64,000 bases of DNA from Hofstenia miamia (lineage: Eukaryota; Xenacoelomorpha; Acoela): positions 520,749 to 584,748 of the forward strand of contig SCFE01000070.1 of assembly GCA_004352715.1 (NCBI GenBank), in the 5' to 3' direction. A program made the translations under genes and the position numbers. Positions within the stretch are counted from its first letter, which is position 1. The number at the start of each line of letters is the position of its first letter. The notes beneath the pieces are model-generated. The model saw only the letters and a program-made list of their open reading frames with translations. It was not told where the DNA came from and did no database searches. Positions 46,780 to 57,919 of the stretch are shown in pieces.

Positions 46780-47165
46780 TCGATGTCTTTGAGAAAACGC
46801 AACTATAGCTAAACTTGATGATTCATATGATAAAAGCAAAAACCTGCCTGCTCTTTGGCTCAATCTCCAAGATTTTTTCAATACCATCACAGAATGAAAG
46901 CAAATTACCATTAGTAATTATGCGTCAAGTTGCTGATATTGTGTTTAATTTTTGAAATAAATGGATAGTTTTCTAGAATTGGTTTTGAAAAGGAAATGTC
47001 GAATTATATACCAATTGGGCGAACTCAATTGGGAAAACAAACCCCATTTTCAGCATACATTTAAAGTTATTTAATTCGGTTAAACAGGAAATTAGAATGA
47101 ACAAGTTATTTTGAAAGATTTTTAAACAACTCTGAAATTTTGTAAAAATTCATTTTGAATTTTGC
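46780..47165. repeat. Low-copy repeat, copy 2
   Basis: Homologous to 42040-42450 (for example GAGATTTTTTAAATACCATAAC there against CAAGATTTTTTCAATACCATCAC here, and TTCAAACAACTCTGAAATGC against TTTAAACAACTCTGAAATTT). Confidence 0.6.
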
Positions 47166-47184
47166 AAAAAGTGAATATGTGAAA

Positions 47185-47545
47185 TAATGTGAGGGAAAAG
47201 GCGCTGTGTAGATTTAATAAACAATGCTAAATCTTATATTTGCTTTGTAAACAAATAAAACCACGTGGTTGAACCACAAATTACCAGATTAATAGTAATA
47301 TATTATGGTCATTTTATAATTCATATTAAAAATTACTGATATTAATAATAAATTTGCATATTCCTACTAGCATGATGTTTGGGGCATGGTTTGGTTTAAG
47401 GCTAGGAGCAATGTGTGTGTTAGTTGAGGTTAGGGTAGATTAGGGCTATGATTTGGGTTAGAGTTAAGGTTAGATTTGGGGCTCGGGCTAGGTGTATAGG
47501 TATTATATTGATTAACTAGCTTTTTTACAATTATGTGAGTGTGGG
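47185..47545 (+). repeat. Dispersed repeat with telomere-like GGTTAG tail, copy 1
   Basis: Matches 56510-56835: AAAAGGCGCTGTGTAGATT, AATGCTAAATCTTAT, GTAAACAAA, CATATTCCTACTAG, then a degenerate GTTAGGGT-rich tract (47390-47500). Confidence 0.75.
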
Positions 47546-47806
47546 GAGGTAACGCAAAGTACTAAATTTCTTCATTCTTCACACTTAAGCAAAAAAACAT
47601 AATTCTAGTAAGCTAAGCAATTTTTTTTAAGAACACAAATACAAATAATTTTATAATTTCTATATTTTTTCTTAGTAGCATTAGTAAATAAACCTGAATA
47701 TACGAAAAATGTGATAGTTTAATTAAAACATTCACTTTATATATTTTGCAATTTCAAAGTTTTTCATGAGCTTTCATCCATTTTTAATTAAATATTCCAT
47801 ACAGTT

Positions 47807-48087
47807 CAGGCGCGTACCCCCTTTTTAGATGAATTAAAGTTACACCATATTTGTTATTCCACTAGTAAATGGTTGATCGTTGACTCATCGTAAATAAAGT
47901 CTATCTGCATGAAAACGGTGTTATAAAATTTTCATATTTTATATTATATGTATTACATTACTGAACCATGATTGTTAATATACACATCACTAGAAAAATA
48001 ACTTTTTCATTTTTTGTAAAAAAAAGAATAGAAATGCCCCTTTCAGAAAAATCCGGCCCCCCTTATAAATTGCTAGGTACGCGCCTG
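47807..48087. mobile_element. hAT-like MITE (CAGGCGCGTACC ends)
   Basis: Perfect 12-bp inverted ends CAGGCGCGTACC at 47807 and GGTACGCGCCTG ending at 48087. CAGGxGCGTA is a familiar hAT end. No convincing 8-bp flank duplication. Non-coding. Confidence 0.65.
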
Positions 48088-48089
48088 GA

Positions 48090-51000
48090 GTTACTCTTCA
48101 TTTTCTTGATAAACCTTTTTATACATAACTATTGTTTTCAAATATTTTATCATCATTAAAGGATTAGTTTATACTTCAAATGAATTTTCGCTTTAAGAAT
48201 AATGTTTGTTTTCTGATATTTAACTATCCATACTTGTCAAAAAGCTTCAATAAATTTTTCTTATAAACATTAGTGATTAAAAATTGTTTACTGTTGTAGA
48301 AATTTTGCAGTTTAGATTTAGCAAGCATTTCAAAAAATTGCTTTTCTGATGATGTTTGGTTACATGAATAAAAATACTATAACTTCATTTTAAGAAATAT
48401 GCAAAAAACAGTACGTCTAAGGCAAATGCTAGATAATTAGATATTTCAGAAGCAACACATATCATATAGTAACTTGAGATGATCCTCTAGTTATATTAAT
48501 TAAGTATGCTAAGAATATCTAAAAATATCTATGTCTACGAGAATATATGTTGTCGCTTTGGTTATGAGTTTTCTCCCTATAGTGTAACATGGAAAATTCT
48601 ACTTCTAGTATTGTTGAAATTCAAAACTAAATTTTCGTGTTTAGTAGCTATCCAGTGGCGAAATAATACAATTGCAATTATTGCATTCTGACACTTATTT
48701 GTTTTCCTTATCATGTAAATCATAATTTATACGATGGTTTTAGCAAAGCGTTACAATATAGGATTTCAAAAATATTACAATGCAAACAATTATATATATA
48801 TACATATAGCATCATAAGCTTGCTAGCACTACAACATTGCAATATAATGCAATATATTTGTTAATTGAGAGCCACATATTTTAAGCAAAGAAAATAACTT
48901 TGGTTTTTTATAATTTGTAAGTGTACTGCAAACTATATTTGACTTTAGTTTCTAGTTTCTTACTACTTTACTAATCCTGAGGTAGCTTATTTCAGCTATT
49001 AAATTTTTATTGTACATGTGCCTGAGCACTAAAACATGTGTCTAGTAATATTTTCGGCATATTTACAAGTTGTTAAATATATTTTTCAATGTAATAGAGG
49101 TTTCTTATAATTTTTCTCTAATGCTTTTTGGAATGCAATACAAACTAGCTAGCATGTAAAATTTTCTCTTAGAGCATTCATATCTAAAAAATCTCAAATG
49201 ATTGTTTCTTAGCAATGAAATTATAAATTATGATAATTATAGTGCATTTATAGGCTGTATTCACACCAATTAAATTTCGCTATCAAGCCAAAAGACAACA
49301 GTTAATATTTTCGCTTTTTATTTCTTAAAACCAAAACTATGAATCAAAAAATCACCATACAAATGAGAACTTTTTCCAAAAAACACCTTCTAATAATATT
49401 GCAATATATTGCAACATATTGCAATATATTGCCATTTTTTGTGACAAAATACGGCACCAATATATTTCAATATATTTATTGCAATATATTGTATTAGCAA
49501 TATATTATTGAAAGACACTGGCTTTTATTTCTGAAAAAGTAGAATTCCTTACGTCTTTTATGGTTAATATCTTAAAAATTAGGTTATAATGAGGAATTTA
49601 CTAAGCCTAATTGCAAGTATTTTATATGTAGTGTAATAACTATTAATTTTTAATCAAGAAATAAACATATGACTATATCCATATAAATATTCAATAATCA
49701 GCTATAAACTTTATCCAATATTTACTGCTAAACAATGAAGTTGCAAGATGGCGCATTTATTAATTTCTTACTATGTAAAATTAAAAATATGATAACACTT
49801 AAATTAATTTTTAGCTTTGGTGAAAATTTCTTACGTACTAATAATAGTGGCCACCAACTAAATTTTTCAGATCTCTAGTGCTTTCAAAACCTAAGAGTTG
49901 GCATTGAATTATTTACAGTTTCTATGATTTCAAAAAGTTGGTATTAAGGTTTTCCATTAAATCGCAGAATTTGTGAAATTTGCTGAGATACATTGTAATT
50001 CTATATTGAAGTATTCAGGATTTTGCCTGCAAATGAATAAAGTGCTTCATTGGCATGACGACGTGCAATTCAAATTTATTGGAAATAATTGATTTCATAA
50101 TCCCAATAATTTTCTAAATAAATTTCTATTTGATTATTTTCTAAATTCTAAACTGAAATTATTCTGTAATTTACTTGAAAACAAAGGAAAAATTCCGAAA
50201 TTTACATTTTACTTTGAGTTATGAAAAACATTCTTTGCATGATAATTGATACGGGGCGAAAATTTAAACCCAGCTCATTTAGGTTAATATCAATTCGACC
50301 CATTTTTTGATTCGTGACAAAAATTTCAGTATTTTAGAAGCTTATGATAACATCTGCACAATGAAATTGGAAAACTTAAATTGAGTTTTACAGAAGCAGA
50401 TCTATGTGATACTAAAGTTAAATTTATAATTGCAAGTTTTTTATTCAACACATTGTTCATAGTTTGCTGCATTTGGGTTGATCTGCGTACACTGCTGCTC
50501 ATGTCAATCTCTGTTTATTGCTCCTGCTTGTATTGACACAAAATTTTAAGCATCCTTAATTTTCTGGACTTTTTGTCATGGGAAATCTTATATGTGCTTT
50601 CTTGATTTTAGAAAGCTGGGTTTTATAGCAGTTTTCACATTTATGAAACCTCTAAGTAATTATCAAAATTCTCTTGATGATTGCATCGGCAAATACTTTT
50701 TCATTTATTAGAGAGCAAAAACAATTTATGAAAACAATAGCTTTTACAAGAAGTAATTGTTTTTTCTATTTCGCTTGAATTCTTCAATTCTACAATTCTA
50801 TAGACTTTTCAAGAAAATTTATTAATGTATGTCAATGCGCTATCAAAAGTATTCAACACTGGCTTATTAAATGCAAGAACATCTAAACAACATTTATTAT
50901 GCAAACTAAAATATTCCTCAACATGCATGCATTTCCCGACCATTCGAACTGTCAGAAAAAGTACAAGCAAATTTACATTATAAATTATCTGTTAATTACT

Positions 51001-51148
51001 GTTAATAATAGAAATTAATTAACACTTTAAAAGCTAACTTTAATGAATTACAAAATTAGAGTTATGCAATTCTTAATGAAATGCTATGTAATACATCAAT
51101 CCATTTGTACAAAATGAATATACATGTAGCAAATAATTTTATTAGCAA
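48090..51148. other. Intergenic DNA with a GCAATATATT cluster
   Basis: No gene. Around 49390-49510 the decamer GCAATATATT or its complement recurs many times, and once more near 48838-48858. Otherwise featureless AT-rich DNA. Confidence 0.5.
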
Positions 51149-52992
51149 TTACCTTGATTTATGTAACTCTACAGCTTTAGGCAACATCAATGTAAGTATG
51201 ATCACTATTGATGATATAGAAATTGACATTGAGATTAAATAATCACACATAATGGGTTGCACATCCCGAAGAAAGTAAATCAGAAGATAGCAGAATAGAG
51301 ACAACATGCCAACGTTGTAAATTAGGACCCCAATAAATTTGCTATCATTTAATTCAGCTATTTTCACATTCCTGGTCATGATAGCCAGAAAAATGCCAAA
51401 GATCAGCATCAATATTTTATATCCTAAATTAACATAAAGAATAATGTGGTTGACAGGATTAGTGGATTGAATAACAGTATAAATTGTTTCAAGATCATTC
51501 AAACTGTCATAGAATGACATGCCAAATTGCACAATTTCAAATTTCTGCTTTGTCAACCAATGAGATGCGTACGAAAGAAGTGTATCAAGTATGACTAAAC
51601 ATATTATAAATAGTGCAAGGACTCTGTCTTGCAATAGCTTCAACTTATTTGAAGATTGCATCAATCGTTGAGTAAAAATGAGATGAACACGATAAGTTTT
51701 TACAAATAAACTCCCAAATGCGAATGAAAAAGAGCATGAAAGTAAGCAAAACACCAATGAGTTACACAACGACTTAGACGAGTAGCTTAAGCCATTAAAA
51801 CTTTCATGCCGCTGAAATATGAACAAAATCGATGAGAATTGAGCAAAAATACAACCAAGACAAATAAAATTGTTAAAAACAGGTGAGGACATTTTAATCA
51901 ACTTTTCATTTTTATACTTGATGTTGATAAATAGGCCTACAAGTGCTATAAAACATCCAATGCAGGCCAAACCCGTTAATAGGCAAAATCTAAAGTTAGT
52001 TATGCCTTGCAAAATCCTTTGCCGTATTCTACCATCTCTGGGAATGTCGGAAAATGGATTTTTTTTGAACAGTATGTTATCCTTAATTGCATTATAAATT
52101 CCAATGTCTTGAGGGAGATAAGAGTTTGCTCCTGAAAATTGCTGAATGCTCACGAGCCTCATTAAGTTCCCATATTTATCAAAATTTATTTTTCCTAGTA
52201 TGCCATCATAGCTTGCATTGAGTAATCTCTTCAATAATGTGTTTCCTTGCTCCTCTAGATTGATAGAAATTACACTTGAAAAATTTTGATTGAGTATATC
52301 TGATATGGATAAGACGGTAGTCATAACGGCATCAAAGCTGTTCCCGCCATACCCAATTCCGTTAGAAATATTGTAGTAAGAACCAAACATTGCAACTATG
52401 TCACTTATGTTATACTTTGGATTAGAAAATGGATGCATATTTTGCCCTTCATTTACACTACTGGCAACTTCCCGCAAACTTCCTTCAATTGCAACTCCTA
52501 GTTCTTCCTTAGAACAACCTATTTCAGAATCGTTGCTGTTCTTTACAACATATTTTAGCATGCTTGAAGGTAAAATATAGACTATGCGCTTTCCATAGAA
52601 TCCATGTTTGTACGATTGGCAAAACACATGCCTAGAAATTGTTGTGTAAGCGAATACAATCACTATTCTTGCATCTTCTTCAACTAGTTGCATGATTGTT
52701 TGCTCAATTTGCTCTTTTTTATGGATTACAAAATTTTTTGCGATTGTTATATTTTCTTTTAAAGCATTTTCGTAGAAATGATCAAATATTTCATAAAACA
52801 GTTCAATTCCCTCTGTTATCACAAAAACCCTACTCCAACCAAAATACTGAAGAAGTTTTAAGCGAACAAAGTTCCTTTCCATACCAGAATTTGTCATTCT
52901 TAAGAAGAATGGATATTCTTCTTTATTCGAGAGTAAAGGCGAGGCGGAGTTCGGACTGATCTGTGGTATATTGTAGTGTTTGAGGAGTTGTC
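51149..52992 (-). CDS. GABA-B-receptor-like class C GPCR, exon 2
   Basis: 614 codons open to a stop at 51149. It starts after a TTTTAG acceptor with QLLKHYNIPQISPNSASPLL and YPFFLRMTNSG, the classic hinge region of the bilobed extracellular ligand-binding domain. GFYGKRIVYILP matches the YGKxYVW region of GABA-B subunits. Seven hydrophobic segments begin at about 52020. YKNEKLIKMSSPVFNN and FGSLFVKTYRVHLIF match the GABA-B intracellular-loop pattern (IKxSSPxxNN; FxKTxRVxxIF), and TRNVKIAELNDSKFIGVLIY matches the segment before TM6. No cysteine-rich domain is seen, as in GABA-B receptors and unlike mGluRs. The end may be spliced (CAAG-GTAATT) to add a tail. Ligand not deducible. Confidence 0.9.
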
Positions 52993-53060
52993 CTAAAACA
53001 TGAAGTTTTATTACTCTGTCGGTATAATATCAAGGAATTTTAGCTCTTCACAGAACCAAA

Positions 53061-53519
53061 NNNNNNNNNNNNNNNNNNNNNNNNNNNNNNNNNNNNNNNN
53101 NNNNNNNNNNNNNNNNNNNNNNNNNNNNNNNNNNNNNNNNNNNNNNNNNNNNNNNNNNNNNNNNNNNNNNNNNNNNNNNNNNNNNNNNNNNNNNNNNNNN
53201 NNNNNNNNNNNNNNNNNNNNNNNNNNNNNNNNNNNNNNNNNNNNNNNNNNNNNNNNNNNNNNNNNNNNNNNNNNNNNNNNNNNNNNNNNNNNNNNNNNNN
53301 NNNNNNNNNNNNNNNNNNNNNNNNNNNNNNNNNNNNNNNNNNNNNNNNNNNNNNNNNNNNNNNNNNNNNNNNNNNNNNNNNNNNNNNNNNNNNNNNNNNN
53401 NNNNNNNNNNNNNNNNNNNNNNNNNNNNNNNNNNNNNNNNNNNNNNNNNNNNNNNNNNCTTTGTAACACTTCACATATATGGGCTCTTTGTAACACTTCA
53501 TATATATGGGCCCTTTGTA
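53061..53519. repeat. Gap plus 31-bp minisatellite in receptor intron
   Basis: N at 53061-53458, then CTTTGTAACACTTCACATAT, and GGGCTCTTTGTAACACTTCA with period 31 bp (about two copies). In reverse complement it resembles the array at 4107-4196. Confidence 0.75.
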
Positions 53520-53803
53520 ACAACCTAAACTGATTGAAATTAATTATGCTGTTGCATCAATTTTTAATTATTGCCAAACAACATTTATTTGATTTTTTAT
53601 TAAATTTAAGTTAAGAATTGTTTATTTTGGGCATTCACTATCAAGTTTTTCCACAGACTCCGAATCTAAATTTGAAATAAATCAACCTCAAATAAACTGC
53701 GATTTTGAACCTGAAATGTCTCTAAATTTGTGCTGCATGGGAACTAAGAATTTTAAGACTCAATTTCCGTAATTTCAATAAGATGCAAGTATACTAGCAA
53801 GTN

Positions 53804-54173
53804 CAGACTTTTAAACGAACCGAACTGAGACAAGCCGAGCTTGCGCACTGCATTGCATATACAACGAGCCCAAAATGAGCCTTTATTAAACCAGGCAAAT
53901 TTATTGTTTTGCCTGTTAATTTCATTTCTTATTTAATCATTCATTCTTATTTAATCATTCAATTTGCCTTTTATATAATTTTATTTTAAAATGCTTATTA
54001 AGTAAAAGGATAGGAGCTATGTAAGAAATTCTGAGAATGCAATATTTTTCTTAAAAAATTATCGAGCTAAAACGAGCCTTATTGAAAGGTTCTCTGTGGC
54101 CAGCCAAGCCGAAAGTACTCAAAAGTAAAACGAGCAGAGTTGAGCTCAAAAAACTTCGGTTCGTTGACAACTG
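53804..54173. mobile_element. hAT-like element (CAGACTTTTAAACGAACC ends)
   Basis: Left end CAGACTTTTAAACGAACCGA and right-end complement CAGTTGTCAACGAACCGAAG share spaced identity. No flank duplication; an ambiguous base sits at 53803. Confidence 0.5.
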
Positions 54174-54305
54174 CATATATGTATATGATTCACTCATTTC
54201 AAAATTCCACAGGAATGCACAAATATGCGGTTCATAAAAAAACTGATTTCAAATTGCTCTACTAATTTATTAATGAATCCAACAGTCCTTGAATTGAGTT
54301 TTAAT

Positions 54306-54663
54306 TAGTGATGTGGGCATAGAGGTTTTTAATTCCAATCAAATTATCCCTTTAATAATACGCACCCGCACTTGGAATGTATTTCTCGTACCAGTCCATA
54401 CCCAAGAGAATGCATTTTTTGCTGCTTTTGAACAATTTCACATTTGAATAACACTTTTTACACAATTAACTTAAATTACAAGATTATTTTTTCAAACTTT
54501 TATTTATTAGTTGTTTTTAAGAAAAATCGTATAATATTACACTTCATTTGGAATCAAATGTTTACCTGTAATCGTCCATACTCAATAATAATTAATCGCA
54601 TCCTCGAGTGGGTTCAAGTAAAACCGGGTACGCATGAGCATTATGCGTACCCGCATATTACTA
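54306..54663. mobile_element. hAT-like MITE with internal hairpin
   Basis: Ends TAGTGATGTGGGCA and complement TAGTAATATGCGGGTACG resemble the 43318-43785 element. Near the right end, CGGGTACGCAT (54625-54635) and ATGCGTACCCG (54643-54653) form perfect 11-bp arms with a 7-base loop. The flank duplication is poor (4 of 8). Confidence 0.5.
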
Positions 54664-55187
54664 CTTTAGCTACATAAAAATGTTTGATATAGATACACTA
54701 TAAACATGTAATTTTTTGAAAACATTTTCGCGGTATTAAGACATAAATCTGATGATTTATTTACTTAAATTTTCACACAACAAACTTTAGTTGTATCATT
54801 ACTCAACAATAGGTATACTATACCTAGATCACTTTTTATTTAAGTGTATCAGACTGTATGTACTACGAGGGTTGTTTTAAATATTCAAGCTGCTGGCACC
54901 ATTATGTTTTCAGTATGCGCTTGGTTATTTTGATTTTGATCAGGTGTTGCAATACTTTGAGCAGGACTATATATATATATATATATATAGGTAGATATAT
55001 TTCAATATATGCACATTGATTATATGAGTAATTTGCGGAAATAATTATTATTGAAATGCTTTCAAATCTGTACTACTTCATATTTATTAGCTTCATATTG
55101 TTTTTTCACTTTTTATACTATATATTGGCTTATTGTCTGATGGGACATGCATGCAGGATATTGACAGTTATAGTTGAAATATCAAAC

Positions 55188-55500
55188 CTAGTGCCATGGA
55201 TGAGGAACTCTTCTGAGATCCAATAACAGCGAAGATACGTCGTCCTTCTTTCAAGATATCGACTATATGCTTAACTGCAAGGCCTTCGTTGCCTTTGTCA
55301 AAACGAAACTCAAACTTTACATCTTGACCGAAATCATAGCATTCTTCTACAACTTTAGCAGCTGTTAGAGAGCCATAATACGAGGAAAGCTTATTTGAAG
55401 TAATTACTACAATTAATATTTTTTCCGTTGCATTATATGAAGTCATGGTCGAATGTATGACAGAAGCCAAAAGTATGTTGGCATAAAAAAATCTTTCCAT
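55188..55500 (-). CDS. GABA-B-receptor-like class C GPCR, exon 1
   Basis: Start codon at 55500, a short N-terminal hydrophobic stretch (ANILLASVIHS), then the first strand and helix of a type 1 periplasmic-binding fold (EKILIVVITSN, AAKVVEECYDFG, VKFEFRFDKGN) and IFAVIGSQKSSSSMALG. The donor CTAG-GTTTGA leaves phase 1 and joins exon 2 to read SMALGQLLKHYNIPQIS, the expected continuous helix. Joined length is about 718 residues, somewhat short for a GABA-B subunit because of a short N-terminus and tail. The 2.2-kb intron contains a gap but no missing coding segment is implied. Confidence 0.85.
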
Positions 55501-55509
55501 CGCCTCCGA

Positions 55510-56270
55510 AATTTTTATGCACTATGATATTTATATGAATGATTTCCACACGCCTATTTTCTATGGTGAAATTTTTGACCAATTAAATTGATGGTATCTA
55601 AATTATTGTAAAAATATTTTCTATTGGATATCGATACGTTGACTAGCATGGCAATTATTCAATAAAAAATTCACAAGGAAAATTGGCATAGCGAGGCAAA
55701 TAAATTAGGCTAAGCAAAGCTACTTGCCTTTAACAACTGTAAGGAGGTAATTGCTAGTCAATCAATATGCAAATTTAAGAAGAATTTCCATTTATGTAAA
55801 TCCATCAATGAAAAGTGAAATTTCTAAAAGAAATTAAAAAATACTTCCAAAATTGTAAATTTTATAACACAAAATTGGCAAACGTTTAATTTGTTCGTTT
55901 TTTCTTATTAATTGCTTTATACTGAGTGCCTACTAATTTGTAATAGATATCTTCATTAACATCGCATTTATATATGCAATTTGGACATGTGTATAGAATA
56001 TATATATTATTGTGTATCAAAAATACAGATGTTTAATTTGACCTTTTGCACACATGGAACTTTTATAAGCAGAACATTATTCCTGTATTCATCCTTCCGG
56101 TGCTTTTAAAAGCGATTCACTCCTATATTTTATAACCTTGCTATGTTAAGATTTATTTTTAATTGTAATTTATAAGCACTTAGAGAAAATAACTTTTTCT
56201 CGAATATTCCAATTATAACGTGAATACATGTATGAAATATATTTTTTAACTCTTAAGAAGTTGGGTACTT
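55510..56270. other. 5' flank of the GABA-B-like gene, nothing recognised
   Basis: AT-rich; no clear promoter element or gene seen. Confidence 0.4.
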
Positions 56271-56284
56271 TTGCGTTATCGCTC

Positions 56285-56835
56285 CGCACCAAAAAACCCT
56301 AACAAAACCCTAACAGAAAACATAATCCTAACCTTAAGCTAAACTCTACCATAGAATTCTACCCAATATTAGAAGTCTATTACTTTACCCTAACCTTAAT
56401 CTTAACCCAAACCATAAACCACAATGTTCTTCAAAATGGAAGAGCGACTAAATGAAATTAAACTCATTTTGAATTATGGCATACAAAGTAACTATGACGA
56501 AAAAAGTGAGAAAAGGCGCTGTATAGATTGAACAAACATTGCTAAATCTTATAATTGCTATGTAAACAAACAAAACCCATGTGGCTGAACCACTAATTTT
56601 CATATTAATATTAGTATATTATAATTATTTTATGATTTATATTGAAAATTACTGGTATGAATATTAAATTTTCATATTCCTACTAGAAGAACTCATAGGA
56701 TATAGTTTGGGTTAGGGTTAGGACTAACGTGCGGGTTGGCTTAAGTTAGAGTTAGGGTTAAGGTTTGAGGCAGTGTTAAGGTTGGGGTTTGGGTTAGGGA
56801 TATAATTATTATATTGATAAATCAGCATTTTTCGT
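56285..56835. repeat. Dispersed repeat with opposed telomere-like arms, copy 2
   Basis: At 56290-56430 CCCTAA-type repeats (AACCCTAACAGAAA, CCCTAACCTTAATC) run toward a core homologous to 47185-47350, followed at 56700-56800 by GGTTAGGG-type repeats. A poly-G run then enters the gap at 56858-56995. Confidence 0.75.
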
Positions 56836-57439
56836 AAATATTTGGGGGGGGGGGGGGNNNNNNNNNNNNNNNNNNNNNNNNNNNNNNNNNNNNNNNNNNN
56901 NNNNNNNNNNNNNNNNNNNNNNNNNNNNNNNNNNNNNNNNNNNNNNNNNNNNNNNNNNNNNNNNNNNNNNNNNNNNNNNNNNNNNNNNNNNNNNNGGGGT
57001 GGGAGATAACTATAAACTGCGTTTATGATAAGCCTAAGAGGGTGGCCCATGATACTGACTTTAGCGTTGTTGAAATTTTGCCTATTTGGGATTTCTTCGA
57101 TATTTTTCTCTAAAGACAACTCATTATTGCTGAAAAAGAGGTCAAATAAAAGAAGGCAATTCATCACTTAATATATTCAGTACATTAATTTAATTGAACT
57201 TACATTTTAAACTTTTATTCTAAGTTTTGTTTCATCACATATTTGTTTTAGCTAATCTAAATATTATGGCAGGCTTTAATAAGAAATGTCAATCTATAGA
57301 CATTTGTGTTTATGCTTAAATTAAAATCACTATATTTCTGGTGTACATAACAAATCCTAGAATACAAAAAAAAATAACACACTAACTGAACATTTTTTTC
57401 ACATGATATTGTTTTGTATCATTAAATATATATACAGAA

Positions 57440-57915
57440 TATATTCAAGATGTATTTTTCAACAAGATGGAGCACCTCCACACTGGGGACTTAATGTTCG
57501 TCAATTTCTCAATACAAAATTTGCAAACCGATTGTGGGTTCGTGATGGGCCGATAAACTGGGCTCCACGTTAACCAGATATGACCCCATTGGACTATTTT
57601 CTATGGGGATATGTGCGTGACCAAGTCTATACCACACCTATTGCCGATATAGAGGAATTAAAAATGAAAATCTCCTAACAATTTGCAACAATTAATCAGT
57701 CAGATATGGTGGAAAAAGCGTCAAATCCTTACCTCGAAGAATGCGGCTGTGTATTGAAAATGAAGGTGGAAATTTTGAACAGTTATTGTAATTATTAAAT
57801 TTCATTATAAGTTGTTTGATTATAATCTTGTTATTTTTTGTTTTTATTTGTTATTTCGTTGATAGCTAAAAATAAAATAGCTAAGTGACTTATGAATCAC
57901 CCTGTATATTTATAT
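57440..57915 (+). pseudogene. Mariner-like transposase, 3' fragment
   Basis: IFQQDGAPPHWGLNVRQFL carries the second catalytic Asp and PDMTPLDYFLWGYVRDQVY the third. A stop replaces the residue before PDM and another lies 24 codons on. The element ends near ATGAATCACCCTGTATA at about 57892-57908, a mariner-type terminal repeat. The N-terminal half is absent. Related to, but distinct from, the 28.3-kb copy. Confidence 0.75.
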
Positions 57916-57919
57916 GAAG

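Noticed and set aside
51870-52959. Plus-strand ORFs within the GABA-B-like gene
   Set aside because: Antisense shadows of a well-supported 7TM coding exon.
56700-56800. True telomere end
   Set aside because: The GGTTAG units are degenerate, short and flanked by unique sequence on both sides.
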